Shown: positions 21,097 to 29,148 of the stretch, piece after piece
How positions within the stretch are numbered: position 1 is the stretch's first letter
How the letters are laid out: each line of letters begins with the position of its first letter
Source: Parasalinivibrio latis
GTDB taxonomy: Bacteria; Pseudomonadota; Gammaproteobacteria; Enterobacterales; Vibrionaceae
Assembly (NCBI RefSeq): GCF_036825535.1
Contig: NZ_CP098813.1
Span: 806,001 to 870,000, forward strand
Direction: 5' to 3'
Length of the DNA stretch: 64,000 bases
Translations under genes and position numbers: made by a program
The notes under the pieces: model-generated
What the model saw: only the letters and a program-made list of their open reading frames with translations
The model's database searches: none
What the model was told of the DNA's origin: nothing

Positions 21097-21882
21097 TCAT
21101 GATCCTTGCCAGATTGGCTGGCGGGCTTCGTTAAATGCGTTAATCCCGTCTTTTGCATCGTCGGAGGCCAGCATTTTCCGGTAACTGCCCAGCGTGCCGC
21201 TGCGCTGCAGGCGGAATGCGCTGTCAATGTCCATCCCATCGCTCTGGTTAACCAGTTCTTTAATTGCTTGCTGGGCAAGGGGCGCTCCGGTGCAAAGGGT
21301 TTCGGCTAATTTCCACGCGGTAAAAATCAACTGGTCGGCCGGCACGACTGTATTTACAACGCCCCACATTTGCGCTTCTCGTGCACTAAGGCGTTTGCCT
21401 GTAAGCAGCATTTCCATAGCCAATGCGCGCGGCAGGCGTTTAGGTAATCGAAATACACCACCAGAATCTGGTGCGATGCCAATTTGAACCTCCGGGAGAA
21501 AAAACTGCGCATTGTCTGCAGCTACGAGCAGGTCACAGGCAAGCGCAAGCTCAAAGCCGCCTCCTACCGCCATGCCATTAATAGCGCCAATTACCGGTTT
21601 GGTGAGGCCGAAGTATTCGGTTAACCCAGCAAACCCTCCAGGGCCGTGATCGGCATCCACCGCTTCACCTTCTGCGGCAGCTTTAAGATCCCAGCCGGCA
21701 GAAAAAAAGCGGTTTCCGGCGCTGGTCAGAATGGCGACCTGCAAGGACGGGTTTTCCTGGTAGGCACGGAAAACGTTGTAAAGCGTCCTGCTGGTCTGGC
21801 AATCGATGGCGTTGGCTTTGGGGCGGTTAAGGGTAACAAGGAGAACAGCTCCCCTTGGTTCCGTTGTAACAGCGTCGGTCAT
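21097..21882 (-). CDS. Enoyl-CoA hydratase, CaiD-like (crotonobetainyl-CoA hydratase)
   Basis: 261 residues of the crotonase fold. Similarity to E. coli CaiD (crotonobetainyl-CoA to L-carnitinyl-CoA) is strong over the whole chain: RPKANAID, FFSAGWDLKAAAEGEA, DADHGPGGFAGLTE, GGGFELALACDLLVAADNA and LPEVQIGIAPDSGGV. The oxyanion-hole glycines and the catalytic Glu (LPEVQIGIAPDSGG) are present. This is the best substrate clue in the island, pointing to a trimethylammonium acyl-CoA. It is first gene of a two-gene leftward unit with the SDR and is divergent from the acyl-CoA dehydrogenase gene. GAGG upstream supports the start. Confidence 0.88.
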   Translation of the reverse strand: MTDAVTTEPRGAVLLVTLNRPKANAIDCQTSRTLYNVFRAYQENPSLQVAILTSAGNRFFSAGWDLKAAAEGEAVDADHGPGGFAGLTEYFGLTKPVIGAINGMAVGGGFELALACDLLVAADNAQFFLPEVQIGIAPDSGGVFRLPKRLPRALAMEMLLTGKRLSAREAQMWGVVNTVVPADQLIFTAWKLAETLCTGAPLAQQAIKELVNQSDGMDIDSAFRLQRSGTLGSYRKMLASDDAKDGINAFNEARQPIWQGS

Positions 21883-22044
21883 GGTTCATCCCTCTAGATC
21901 TACACAGAAGCGACACGCGAAAAGTCGCGCTTAACGATTCAATAACATTAAATGACGGGCTGTATGTGAGGTTTGATATCCAGCGGCATGTTTACGCTAT
22001 ACAGCGACAGTGTTGGCGAGGAATGTAACGGCGAAGTGAAATGT

Positions 22045-22114
22045 TGTCGTCTTGTTAAATCATGATGTCGTCAAATGTAAAAAATCGATTTCTGCATTGG
22101 CGTAATTTGTCGTC
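22045..22114 (+). promoter_or_regulatory. Three TGTCGTC direct repeats at 21- and 42-bp spacing
   Basis: TGTCGTC occurs at 22045-22051, 22066-22072 and 22108-22114. The spacings are exactly two and four helical turns, placing all copies on one face of the DNA. They lie in the divergent region between the CaiD-like hydratase and acyl-CoA dehydrogenase genes. AraC-family proteins commonly bind direct repeats about 21 bp apart, and such a regulator is encoded 2 kb away. The assignment is inferred. Confidence 0.55.
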
Positions 22115-22209
22115 AAGGGTCTTCACACCTTTTGGGTTGTGAGGGAGAAGGGAGTGTTTTTACTGCCAGGAATGACGGCGTATTAAAACGACAATGCGGA
22201 GAGACCAAG

Positions 22210-23376
22210 ATGGATTTCAACTTATCCAATGCGCATCTTGAATTGCAGGCCAAAGCCAAAGAGTTTACCGAGCAGGTGCTTTTTCCCCATGAGATGGAGT
22301 GTGAAGTCAATGATGGCATCAGCCGGGAGACGCACCAGAAGATCATTGCCTCTACATTGGAGTGGGAGTTTAACGCGCCCAATCACAGTAAAGAGGACGG
22401 TGGGCAGGGTTTCAGCATTTTTGAGCAGACCCTGCTGAACGAGCAGCTTGGCAAAGCGACCGGTGCTATCTGGGACGCGCTTTGGTATCCGTCTTACCCA
22501 ATGCGTTTTGCAACAAAAGCACAAAAAGAAGAATACCTGATTCCAACGTGCCTGGGGGCCCGACGTGACGCCTATGCTATCACCGAAGCTGATGCAGGCT
22601 CCGATCCCACCCAATGTGTAACGCGGGCTGACAAAGTCGATGGGGGATGGAAAATTAATGGTGAAAAGTGGTTTGTCACCATTGGAGACATAGCAGATTA
22701 CCTGTTGGTTCATGCCCATGTAGACGGTGATCCGGCAAAACCCACGGTGTTTTTCGTCGACAAAAACCTCCCGGGTGTGGAGGTGAAGCGCACGCCGCTT
22801 TATACCCACCATTTTGCATTTAAACATCCTGAATTTACTTTTACTGACGTCATTGTTGGTGATGACAAAGTCCTAGGAGATATCGGCCAGGGGTTTGACA
22901 TGACCAAAGACTGGTTTGTCGAAGCCCGGTTAGGTATTGCTGCCCGCTGTGTAGGTGGGGCTATCCGAGCAGCAGAAGAGGCTAACCGGTTTGCCGCTGA
23001 GCGGATCCAGTTTGGCCAGCCTGTCAGGGATTTCCAGGCTATCGAGTTCATGCTGGCTGATATGGCGGTAGAGATTATGGCTGCGAAATCCATGCTTTAC
23101 CGGCTGAGCTGGGAGATAGACCAAACCCAAGACCGCAAGCGAAACCATGCCCGAGCAGCGGCGCTCAAGCTCCATTGCTCTGAGATGGTGGGGCGTGTAT
23201 GTGACAGGGCCCTGCAAATTCTGGGAGGGCGAGGTTATATGCGTGAGCAGGCTGTAGAGCGCCTTTGGCGCGATACACGGGTTGACCGGATTTGGGAAGG
23301 GACCTCAGAAATCCAGCGAGTGATTATCGGTGGGCAGATAAAGAAACGCGGCATGGATATATACACCGGCTGGTAG
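22210..23376 (+). CDS. Acyl-CoA dehydrogenase, probably acting on a betaine-CoA
   Basis: 388 residues from MDFNLSNAHLELQAKAKEF, with GGAGAG just upstream; an earlier in-frame ATG at 22132 is not needed. The FAD/acyl-CoA dehydrogenase signatures are present: DAYAITEADAGSDPTQ, WKINGEKWFVT, RIQFGQPVRDFQAIEFMLADM and QILGGRGYMREQAVERLWRDTRVDRIWEGTSEIQ. The Glu in WEGTSE is at the position of the medium-chain catalytic base. It introduces the 2,3 double bond. In this context gamma-butyrobetainyl-CoA to crotonobetainyl-CoA, feeding the adjacent CaiD-like hydratase, is the most economical reading. No ETF genes are nearby, so general ETF would accept the electrons. It is followed by the acyl-CoA synthetase 41 bp downstream. 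Confidence 0.88.
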   Translation: MDFNLSNAHLELQAKAKEFTEQVLFPHEMECEVNDGISRETHQKIIASTLEWEFNAPNHSKEDGGQGFSIFEQTLLNEQLGKATGAIWDALWYPSYPMRFATKAQKEEYLIPTCLGARRDAYAITEADAGSDPTQCVTRADKVDGGWKINGEKWFVTIGDIADYLLVHAHVDGDPAKPTVFFVDKNLPGVEVKRTPLYTHHFAFKHPEFTFTDVIVGDDKVLGDIGQGFDMTKDWFVEARLGIAARCVGGAIRAAEEANRFAAERIQFGQPVRDFQAIEFMLADMAVEIMAAKSMLYRLSWEIDQTQDRKRNHARAAALKLHCSEMVGRVCDRALQILGGRGYMREQAVERLWRDTRVDRIWEGTSEIQRVIIGGQIKKRGMDIYTGW

Positions 23377-23417
23377 CGCGGAAAGCAGTTAAAGATTCGA
23401 AGGTAAATGAGGTTTAT

Positions 23418-25511
23418 ATGTCCCTAGACACTAACCTGAGGCGGTTGTTGTCGCCTCGCAGTATCGTCTTTATTGGTGGCTCCAGCCTGGCGGAACCTAT
23501 TCAAAACACCCGGTCAGTGGGTTTTGAAGGCGACATCTGGGTTGTGAATCCCAAATACCACGAACTTGCCGGTGTTCGGTGCTTCGCATCGGTTGCAGAT
23601 CTGCCTGCTGTACCGGATGCCGCGTTTGTGGCTGTGCGAGCAGATCTCACGGTGTCGGTCATTGCTGAACTCGCTGAAAAAGGGTGTGGCGGTGCAGTCT
23701 GTTACGCGGCAGGTTTTGCTGAAATCGGCGGTGATGGAGTAACGCTGCAAAAACAACTGGTGGATGTTGCGGAAGACATGGCGGTTGTAGGTCCGAACTG
23801 TTATGGCCTGCTTAATTTCAACAGTGGGGTGGCACTGTGGCCTGATCGGCTGTCGGGCGGAAGGCATGAAACCGGTGTAGCGATTATCAGCCAGAGCGGT
23901 AACCTGGCGCTTAACCTCACTATGCAGGACCGGTCTGTACCGATTACTCATTTAATCAGCGTCGGCAACCAGGCGGTGTTGGGAGCCGGAGACTATATCG
24001 AACCCTTGCTGGAAGACGACCGGGTCAAAGCCATCGGCTTTTACATCGAAGGACTGAAAGACATTGCAGGGTTCAGTCGTGCCGCGTTAAAGGCGCTGAA
24101 AAAAGGTGTGCCCCTGGTGGTGCTGAAAGCTGGGACATCAGAAATTGGTACACAGCTGACACTCAGTCATACCAGCTCCCTGGCGGGTTCAGATGATATG
24201 TACCAGGCCATGTTTGAGCGCCTTGGCATTATGCGTGTCCATTCCCAGGCTGAACTGCTTGAAACCCTCAAGCTGGCGGCAGTTTGCCAGGTACCACCCA
24301 GCAACCGTGTCGGTATTCTTACCTGCTCCGGCGCGGATTCAGCACTGATGGCGGATGCTCTGGACAAGGCCGGGCTTACCCTTCCTCCTCTGACTGCGGC
24401 GCAGGTTGAAAAGTTGTCTGGCATCCTGCCCGGGTTTGTAACCCTTTGTAACCCGCTGGATTACAACACCTCTATCTGGGGGGATCTTGAGGGGTCAACC
24501 CAGGTTTTCGGCATGATGATGGATGGTGAGAGTGACACCAATATCCTGGCACTGGACTTCCCTAAACCCGGCATTGGGAGTGACCGTGAGTGGCAGGTGG
24601 CTGTTAACGCCATGATTGCTGCACATAAGGCGCGAAATAAAACGGCCATTGTCCTGAGTAATCTCGGTGAGCTTTTGCCAGAGGCGGTGAGGGAACGACT
24701 TATTGACGCCGGTATAGCCCCGATGCAGGGACTGCAAGAGGGATTGGCGGCGCTTGCCGCATTGGTTCACTACGGGAGACGACGTGAATCAGTGGAGGCA
24801 ATGACCAACCCGGATCAATTACTTCTCCATGCGGCACTGCTTCAAGATGGGAAAGCCCAGTTGCTGGATGAATGGGAGTCCAAGTTACAGGTTGGGGCTT
24901 ATGGCATGCCGGTACCTTGGGGAAAAACTGCAAACCGGTCCGGGTTAGCAGAGGCTGCAGAATCTATAGGATTCCCAGTGGTTGTGAAAGCAGTCAGCCG
25001 GCAACTTGCGCATAAAACGGAAGCCGGTGCAGTCGCGCTCAACCTGCAGAGCGGGGAGGAAGTCGCCCTTGCCGCAGATACCATGGCAAAAAATCTGGTC
25101 GGACGCGGAATAACAGATTGCCGTTTTCTCGTTGAACCCATGATTTCCGATGCTGTGGGCGAGCTTATAGTCGGGTTAAAGCGAGACGAGCAGTTTGGTT
25201 TGGTGCTGGTGGTTGGAACCGGGGGGATATTGGTTAATCTGCTGAATGACAGCAAGACCCTGCTGTTGCCCACGGATAAAGACACCGTCACTCAAGCGCT
25301 GATGTCGCTGAAAGGCGCCCGGTTGCTGACCGGGTACAGAGGCCGTCCGGAAGGGGATATACAGGCGGCTGCAGACGCGGTGATGTGTGTTGCGGAATTT
25401 GCTATAGAGCGTTGGGGCGATCTTCTGGAACTGGACATCAACCCGCTTATGGTCCGCCCGAAAGGGATGGGCGTTGTAGCGGCCGATGCGCTGGTTCGCA
25501 TGAAGGGGTGA
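23418..25511 (+). CDS. NDP-forming acyl-CoA synthetase (ADP-forming acetyl-CoA synthetase superfamily)
   Basis: 697 residues from MSLDTNLRRLLSPRSIVFIGG, with GAGG at proper spacing. Domains in order are CoA-binding Rossmann (about 1-130), succinyl-CoA-ligase-like (about 150-440) and ATP-grasp (about 470-690). The phosphohistidine is His251 in LSHTSSLAGSDD. The domain fusion alpha-plus-beta in one chain is the bacterial form, as in Pat-less synthetases. It activates a carboxylate to its CoA thioester using ATP with ADP release. In the island it can replace the AMP-forming CaiC ligase of enterobacteria. A terminator at 25522-25546 follows, ending the 22210-25511 two-gene unit. Confidence 0.85.
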   Translation: MSLDTNLRRLLSPRSIVFIGGSSLAEPIQNTRSVGFEGDIWVVNPKYHELAGVRCFASVADLPAVPDAAFVAVRADLTVSVIAELAEKGCGGAVCYAAGFAEIGGDGVTLQKQLVDVAEDMAVVGPNCYGLLNFNSGVALWPDRLSGGRHETGVAIISQSGNLALNLTMQDRSVPITHLISVGNQAVLGAGDYIEPLLEDDRVKAIGFYIEGLKDIAGFSRAALKALKKGVPLVVLKAGTSEIGTQLTLSHTSSLAGSDDMYQAMFERLGIMRVHSQAELLETLKLAAVCQVPPSNRVGILTCSGADSALMADALDKAGLTLPPLTAAQVEKLSGILPGFVTLCNPLDYNTSIWGDLEGSTQVFGMMMDGESDTNILALDFPKPGIGSDREWQVAVNAMIAAHKARNKTAIVLSNLGELLPEAVRERLIDAGIAPMQGLQEGLAALAALVHYGRRRESVEAMTNPDQLLLHAALLQDGKAQLLDEWESKLQVGAYGMPVPWGKTANRSGLAEAAESIGFPVVVKAVSRQLAHKTEAGAVALNLQSGEEVALAADTMAKNLVGRGITDCRFLVEPMISDAVGELIVGLKRDEQFGLVLVVGTGGILVNLLNDSKTLLLPTDKDTVTQALMSLKGARLLTGYRGRPEGDIQAAADAVMCVAEFAIERWGDLLELDINPLMVRPKGMGVVAADALVRMKG

Positions 25512-25521
25512 CCTTTGTATT

Positions 25522-25546
25522 GCCACCATCAAATGGTGGCTTTTTT
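25522..25546 (+). terminator. Rho-independent terminator
   Basis: GCCACCAT (25522-25529) and ATGGTGGC (25533-25540) form an 8-bp stem with a CAA loop followed by six T, 10 bp after the synthetase stop. Confidence 0.9.
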
Positions 25547-25598
25547 ATTGGATGAGAATACTCAAGGAAAGAGCATTTCTGAATGATTCATCACAAGG

Positions 25599-25616
25599 AC
25601 GTATCGGCAGATACGT
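25599..25616 (+). other. Hairpin-forming inverted repeat before the BCCT ribosome site
   Basis: ACGTATC-GGCA-GATACGT is a perfect 7-bp inverted repeat that ends one base before AGGAGG of the next gene. It may be a regulator site or an mRNA hairpin that affects translation (inference). Confidence 0.5.
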
Positions 25617-25629
25617 TAGGAGGATAGGT

Positions 25630-27291
25630 ATGAACAGAGAGAATGATAATGGAAAACTGGTTATAGATAAGGCGGTTTTCCTGCCCGCAATCATCATGAT
25701 TCTAGCAACAAGTATTCCACTGGCCATCAACCCCGATGCCGGAAAGGCGGTGGTAAGTGGACTGCTTGGTTGGGTGACTGGGCAATTTGGCTGGCTCTAT
25801 CTTATATCCGGTATCGGAAGCCTGTTTTTTATGACCTGGCTGGCGTTTGGCCCGGTAGGCAGGATTAAGCTGGGTGCTCCGGAAGAAGGTCCGGAATTTA
25901 AAACCATCCCCTGGATAGCAATGCTGTTTTGTGCAGGCATCGGGATTTCGATTTGCAACTGGGCTTTTGTAGAGCCGCTTTACATGTTGTCCGGCCTTCC
26001 CCTTGGTGTTGAAGCCAATACGCCTGAAGCGGCGGAGTGGGCAGCGATGTACCCGATGTTTCATTGGGGGGTGGTTCCCTGGGCCCTCTACCTGATGCCG
26101 GCGTTGCCTATTGGGTATGTACTCTATGTCCGTAAACGCAATGTGCTTCGGTTGAGTGAAGCATGCCGGGGAGTATTGGGGAATTTAGTTGATGGCCCGG
26201 TAGGGAAAGTGATCGACATTATTGTGGTGTTCTCCATCGTGGGTGGGGTCGGAACTTCCCTAGGGCTTTCTGTCCCGTTGGTATCCGAGCTGTTTCAGGA
26301 AATATTTGGGGTGGAAGACACCTTTTTACTCCAAATGGGCATCCTGTTCCTTTGGACTGCAATGATTGCGTGGAGTGTCTACAACGGGTTGGGGAAAGGG
26401 ATCCAGACTCTCTCAAATATCAATACAGTTCTCGGGTTTGTGCTGCTGTTTTTCGTTCTGGTTGTCGGTCCGACGGTCTTTTTGCTGAATCTCTGGTCAA
26501 ACAGCTTCGGCCTGTTTCTGGACAACTTTTTCCGATTGAATTTCTGGACGGATCCGGTAGCTAAAGGAGGGTTCCCTGAAGGGTGGACAATTTTTTACTG
26601 GGCGTGGTGGATTGCCTACGCGCCGATGATGGGACTCTTTGTTGCACGCATTTCCCGTGGTCGAACCATCAAGGAATTGATCCTGCATGGTGTTATCTGG
26701 GGAAGCATCGGGTGCTGGGCGTTTTTTGCAATATGGGGGGGCTATGCCGTCAACCTGCAAATTAACGGGGTGATAGACCTGCAATCGATCCTCAATACCA
26801 GCGGTATTCCCGCGACGGTTGTTGCCGTGCTCAAAACACTGCCGCTTTCCACCGTTATCATTCCGGTGTTTACGTTGCTTTGCTTTGTTTTTCTGGCAAC
26901 TACGGTGGATTCATCTGCTTACATGCTGGCCTCAATTTGTACCAAGGAGATCTCTGGTTACCAGGAACCGGCGCGCTGGAACCGGATTCTGTGGACAGTG
27001 TTGTTGGCTGTTGTTGGAGTAGGACTGCTCTCTGTGGGGGGGCTAAAGGCGGTGCAAACATCCACCATCCTGGTTGCACTTCCAATGATTCCGGTATTGG
27101 TGGTTATGTCGATGTCGCTTCTCCGCTGGGTATACCGGGACTTTGGTGGCTTGCTGTCCCATTCATCGATCGCTCGCTGCAGCAAAGACGGTAACCCGGT
27201 TCTGGTGAGGACGAATAAAAATGGTGAAGCTGAAATTACGCCTGTTTCCCGAGAGATGGGCACAGGAACGACCGGTGTGTCCGGTTCTTGA
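25630..27291 (+). CDS. BCCT family transporter, CaiT-like
   Basis: 553 residues from MNRENDNGKLVIDKAVF, chosen for the AGGAGG six bases upstream; an ATG at 25552 is in frame but lacks one. It is a 12-span betaine/carnitine/choline transporter in the inner membrane. The substrate box EGWTIFYWAWWIAYAPM matches CaiT with W319, W326, W327 and Y330 at the positions of CaiT W316, W323, W324 and Y327. Met334 sits where CaiT has Met331, the residue that replaces the second sodium site. That suggests sodium-independent exchange or uniport of carnitine-type betaines. DddT, the DMSP importer next to dddD, is also a BCCT protein, so DMSP remains possible. Confidence 0.88.
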   Translation: MNRENDNGKLVIDKAVFLPAIIMILATSIPLAINPDAGKAVVSGLLGWVTGQFGWLYLISGIGSLFFMTWLAFGPVGRIKLGAPEEGPEFKTIPWIAMLFCAGIGISICNWAFVEPLYMLSGLPLGVEANTPEAAEWAAMYPMFHWGVVPWALYLMPALPIGYVLYVRKRNVLRLSEACRGVLGNLVDGPVGKVIDIIVVFSIVGGVGTSLGLSVPLVSELFQEIFGVEDTFLLQMGILFLWTAMIAWSVYNGLGKGIQTLSNINTVLGFVLLFFVLVVGPTVFLLNLWSNSFGLFLDNFFRLNFWTDPVAKGGFPEGWTIFYWAWWIAYAPMMGLFVARISRGRTIKELILHGVIWGSIGCWAFFAIWGGYAVNLQINGVIDLQSILNTSGIPATVVAVLKTLPLSTVIIPVFTLLCFVFLATTVDSSAYMLASICTKEISGYQEPARWNRILWTVLLAVVGVGLLSVGGLKAVQTSTILVALPMIPVLVVMSMSLLRWVYRDFGGLLSHSSIARCSKDGNPVLVRTNKNGEAEITPVSREMGTGTTGVSGS

Positions 27292-27307
27292 TTGACAATG
27301 CAGTGAT

Positions 27308-27336
27308 AGGCCGGCATTCACGTCGGCCTCTTTTTT
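27308..27336 (+). terminator. Rho-independent terminator after the BCCT gene
   Basis: AGGCCG (27308-27313) pairs with CGGCCT (27324-27329) and is followed by six T. It separates the transporter from the hydroxyacyl-CoA dehydrogenase gene. Confidence 0.8.
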
Positions 27337-27357
27337 ATACCTTACAGGGAAAAGGGC

Positions 27358-28233
27358 ATGACATTCGAAACAATTGGTATTGTGGGGGCTGGGCAAATGG
27401 GGGCAGGAATTGCACAGGTTGCTGCATGCTCAGGGTTCACCGTGACGCTCTGCGATCTTGAACAGAGCGCGGTTAACCGAGGGCTTTCGTCAATTGGGAG
27501 CAGCCTCAGACGCCTGGTGGAAGAGAACAAACTAACCGCTGCTGAGGCTGAGAGCGCTCTTTCCCGAATCGAGACGGGTACCGGGACCGAACTGCTGAGC
27601 CACTGTGATATTGTCATCGAAGCTGCCAGTGAAAATGAGGAGGTAAAAAAGCAGATATTTCAGGTACTGGACAGGCAATGCAGCCCGGAAACCATATTGG
27701 CAACCAACACCTCATCAATCTCAGTAACCCGTCTGGCCTCAGCGACATCACGCCCTGAGAGGGTTATCGGGATGCATTTTATGAACCCGGTTCCTGTTAT
27801 GGCATTGGTGGAAGTTATAAGGGCGATGCAGACATCTGACCCTGTGTTTGACCGCGTAACAGCACTCGCTGAAGATCTCGGGAAAGTACCGGTAGACGTG
27901 ACAGATGCACCGGGGTTTGTGGCGAACCGGATTCTGCTTCCGATGATCAATGAAGCCGTGTTTTGCCTGCATGAAGGACTGGCTTCTGCAGAAGAGATAG
28001 ATACGGTTATGAAACTGGGTATGAGTCACCCTATGGGACCGCTGGCGCTGGCTGATCTTATCGGGCTGGATACCTGCCTGAGTATCATGAATGTGCTCTA
28101 TGAGGGATTCAAAGATCCGAAATACCGGCCATGTGTGCTTTTGCAACAGAAGGTGGATGCCGGTTACCTAGGGCGAAAATCCGGCAGGGGATTCCATAGT
28201 TATTCCTGGCGTATTTATCCGACCCCAAAGTAA
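27358..28233 (+). CDS. 3-hydroxyacyl-CoA dehydrogenase (HbdA/PaaH type)
   Basis: 291 residues. The N-terminal NAD-binding domain begins TIGIVGAGQMGAGIAQVAA (about 5-23). Catalytic sequences are ATNTSSISVTRLA and the His in GMHFMNPVPVM. The C-terminal dimer domain has PGFVANRILLPMINEA and HPMGPLALADLIGLD, and the chain ends GRKSGRGFHSY, all usual. It oxidises a (3S)-hydroxyacyl-CoA to the 3-ketoacyl-CoA with NAD+. After the CaiD-like hydratase this would turn carnitinyl-CoA into 3-dehydrocarnitinyl-CoA (inference). No thiolase or BKACE-type cleavage enzyme is encoded beside it. It has its own upstream terminator and AGGG ribosome site, so it may be a separate unit. Confidence 0.9.
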   Translation: MTFETIGIVGAGQMGAGIAQVAACSGFTVTLCDLEQSAVNRGLSSIGSSLRRLVEENKLTAAEAESALSRIETGTGTELLSHCDIVIEAASENEEVKKQIFQVLDRQCSPETILATNTSSISVTRLASATSRPERVIGMHFMNPVPVMALVEVIRAMQTSDPVFDRVTALAEDLGKVPVDVTDAPGFVANRILLPMINEAVFCLHEGLASAEEIDTVMKLGMSHPMGPLALADLIGLDTCLSIMNVLYEGFKDPKYRPCVLLQQKVDAGYLGRKSGRGFHSYSWRIYPTPK

Positions 28234-28413
28234 CAGGGGTGAACTTTTATGGCTGAGTATCCAGAGCTGGCTACGCATCTGATCTGGATTCATGCCAGCT
28301 TTATCTGTTGGAAAATGATGGCCTCCCTCTTGGGGAAAGTAACAAGACCAAGGGAATTTCAGAAACCGGACCAGCACAAGCAGTTTGCGATTTGTAAGGT
28401 CAGGGCAGGACAT

Positions 28414-28463
28414 ACTCCAGCCTCAGGGCAAGGACTGTTCTGGGCTGGAGTGTGATTGTTTTT
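28414..28463 (+). terminator. Hairpin terminator between the dehydrogenase and nanE
   Basis: ACTCCAGCC (28414-28422) pairs exactly with GGCTGGAGT (28443-28451), with a 20-base loop, and TTGTTTTT follows on the plus strand. It lies between convergent genes. Confidence 0.65.
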
Positions 28464-29145
28464 AACCTTCGTAGTTGCTCTGGGCGGCTTTGACGTACCA
28501 TTCCGTTACAGTTTCAGTGCGGGTAATGGCGGTGCCGACGGTACAGCACCAGGCTCCGAGTTTCAGTGCCTGCCCGACTGATTCCGTAGAGTTGTAGCGC
28601 CCCTCCGCCATGACCCGCAGGCCAATGTAAGTCCAGTTACTGACGAGCTGGAAATCAGGTTCATCCGGTATTTCCCCTCCGGTATACCCTGACAGGGTGG
28701 AACCGATGAGCTCGCACCCCAGCGCGGCGGCATAGATGCCTTCGTCATAATTGGAACAATCCGCCATTACCATGACACCCCGGGATTTAGCCAGTTTTAC
28801 CAAGGTATCAAATGCGACAGGGCGTGGGCGGTCGGTAGCGTCAATGGCGATGATATCAACACCGGCATCGGCCAAGGCGATTACATCTTTCTCCAACACA
28901 GTGATGCGTACATCTGAGTCCGGTAGGTCGCGTTTTACAATGCCGATGATCGGCAATGACACTGCGCTTTTAACCTTGGCTGCCCGCTGTGCACCTTCAA
29001 TACGCAGTCCGGCTGCACCGCCAATTTCTGCTGCCTTTGCCATTGCAACGACGATATCGTCCTTGTCCATTGGGCCATTTTCAATGGGCTGGCACGATAC
29101 TACCAGCCCGCCTTCCAAAGAATCGAGGATAGACTCTGTTGTCAT
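28462..29145 (-). CDS. nanE: N-acetylmannosamine-6-phosphate 2-epimerase
   Basis: 227 residues of the NanE TIM-barrel family. It has GGLVVSCQP, AGLRIEGAQ, PIIGIVKRDLPDSDVRITVLEKDVIALADAG, IAIDATDRPRP, MADCSNYDEG, IGSTLSGYTGG and MAEGRYNS. It converts ManNAc-6-phosphate to GlcNAc-6-phosphate in amino-sugar and sialic acid catabolism. It is last gene of a four-gene leftward unit behind a sugar ABC importer, 3 bp after the permease gene. NanA, NanK and NanT are not encoded here. Either the kinase is elsewhere or the importer brings in a phosphorylatable ManNAc-type sugar. Confidence 0.9.
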   Translation of the reverse strand: MTTESILDSLEGGLVVSCQPIENGPMDKDDIVVAMAKAAEIGGAAGLRIEGAQRAAKVKSAVSLPIIGIVKRDLPDSDVRITVLEKDVIALADAGVDIIAIDATDRPRPVAFDTLVKLAKSRGVMVMADCSNYDEGIYAAALGCELIGSTLSGYTGGEIPDEPDFQLVSNWTYIGLRVMAEGRYNSTESVGQALKLGAWCCTVGTAITRTETVTEWYVKAAQSNYEG

Positions 29146-29148
29146 AAT

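Noticed and set aside
22132..22209. Longer N-terminus of the acyl-CoA dehydrogenase
   Set aside because: MDFNLSNAHLELQ is the usual family N-terminus with GGAGAG just upstream; the extension runs through promoter-like DNA.
28249..28455. 68-codon plus-strand frame after the hydroxyacyl-CoA dehydrogenase gene
   Set aside because: It runs through the hairpin terminator at 28414-28463 and has no recognisable features, although AGGGG precedes the ATG.
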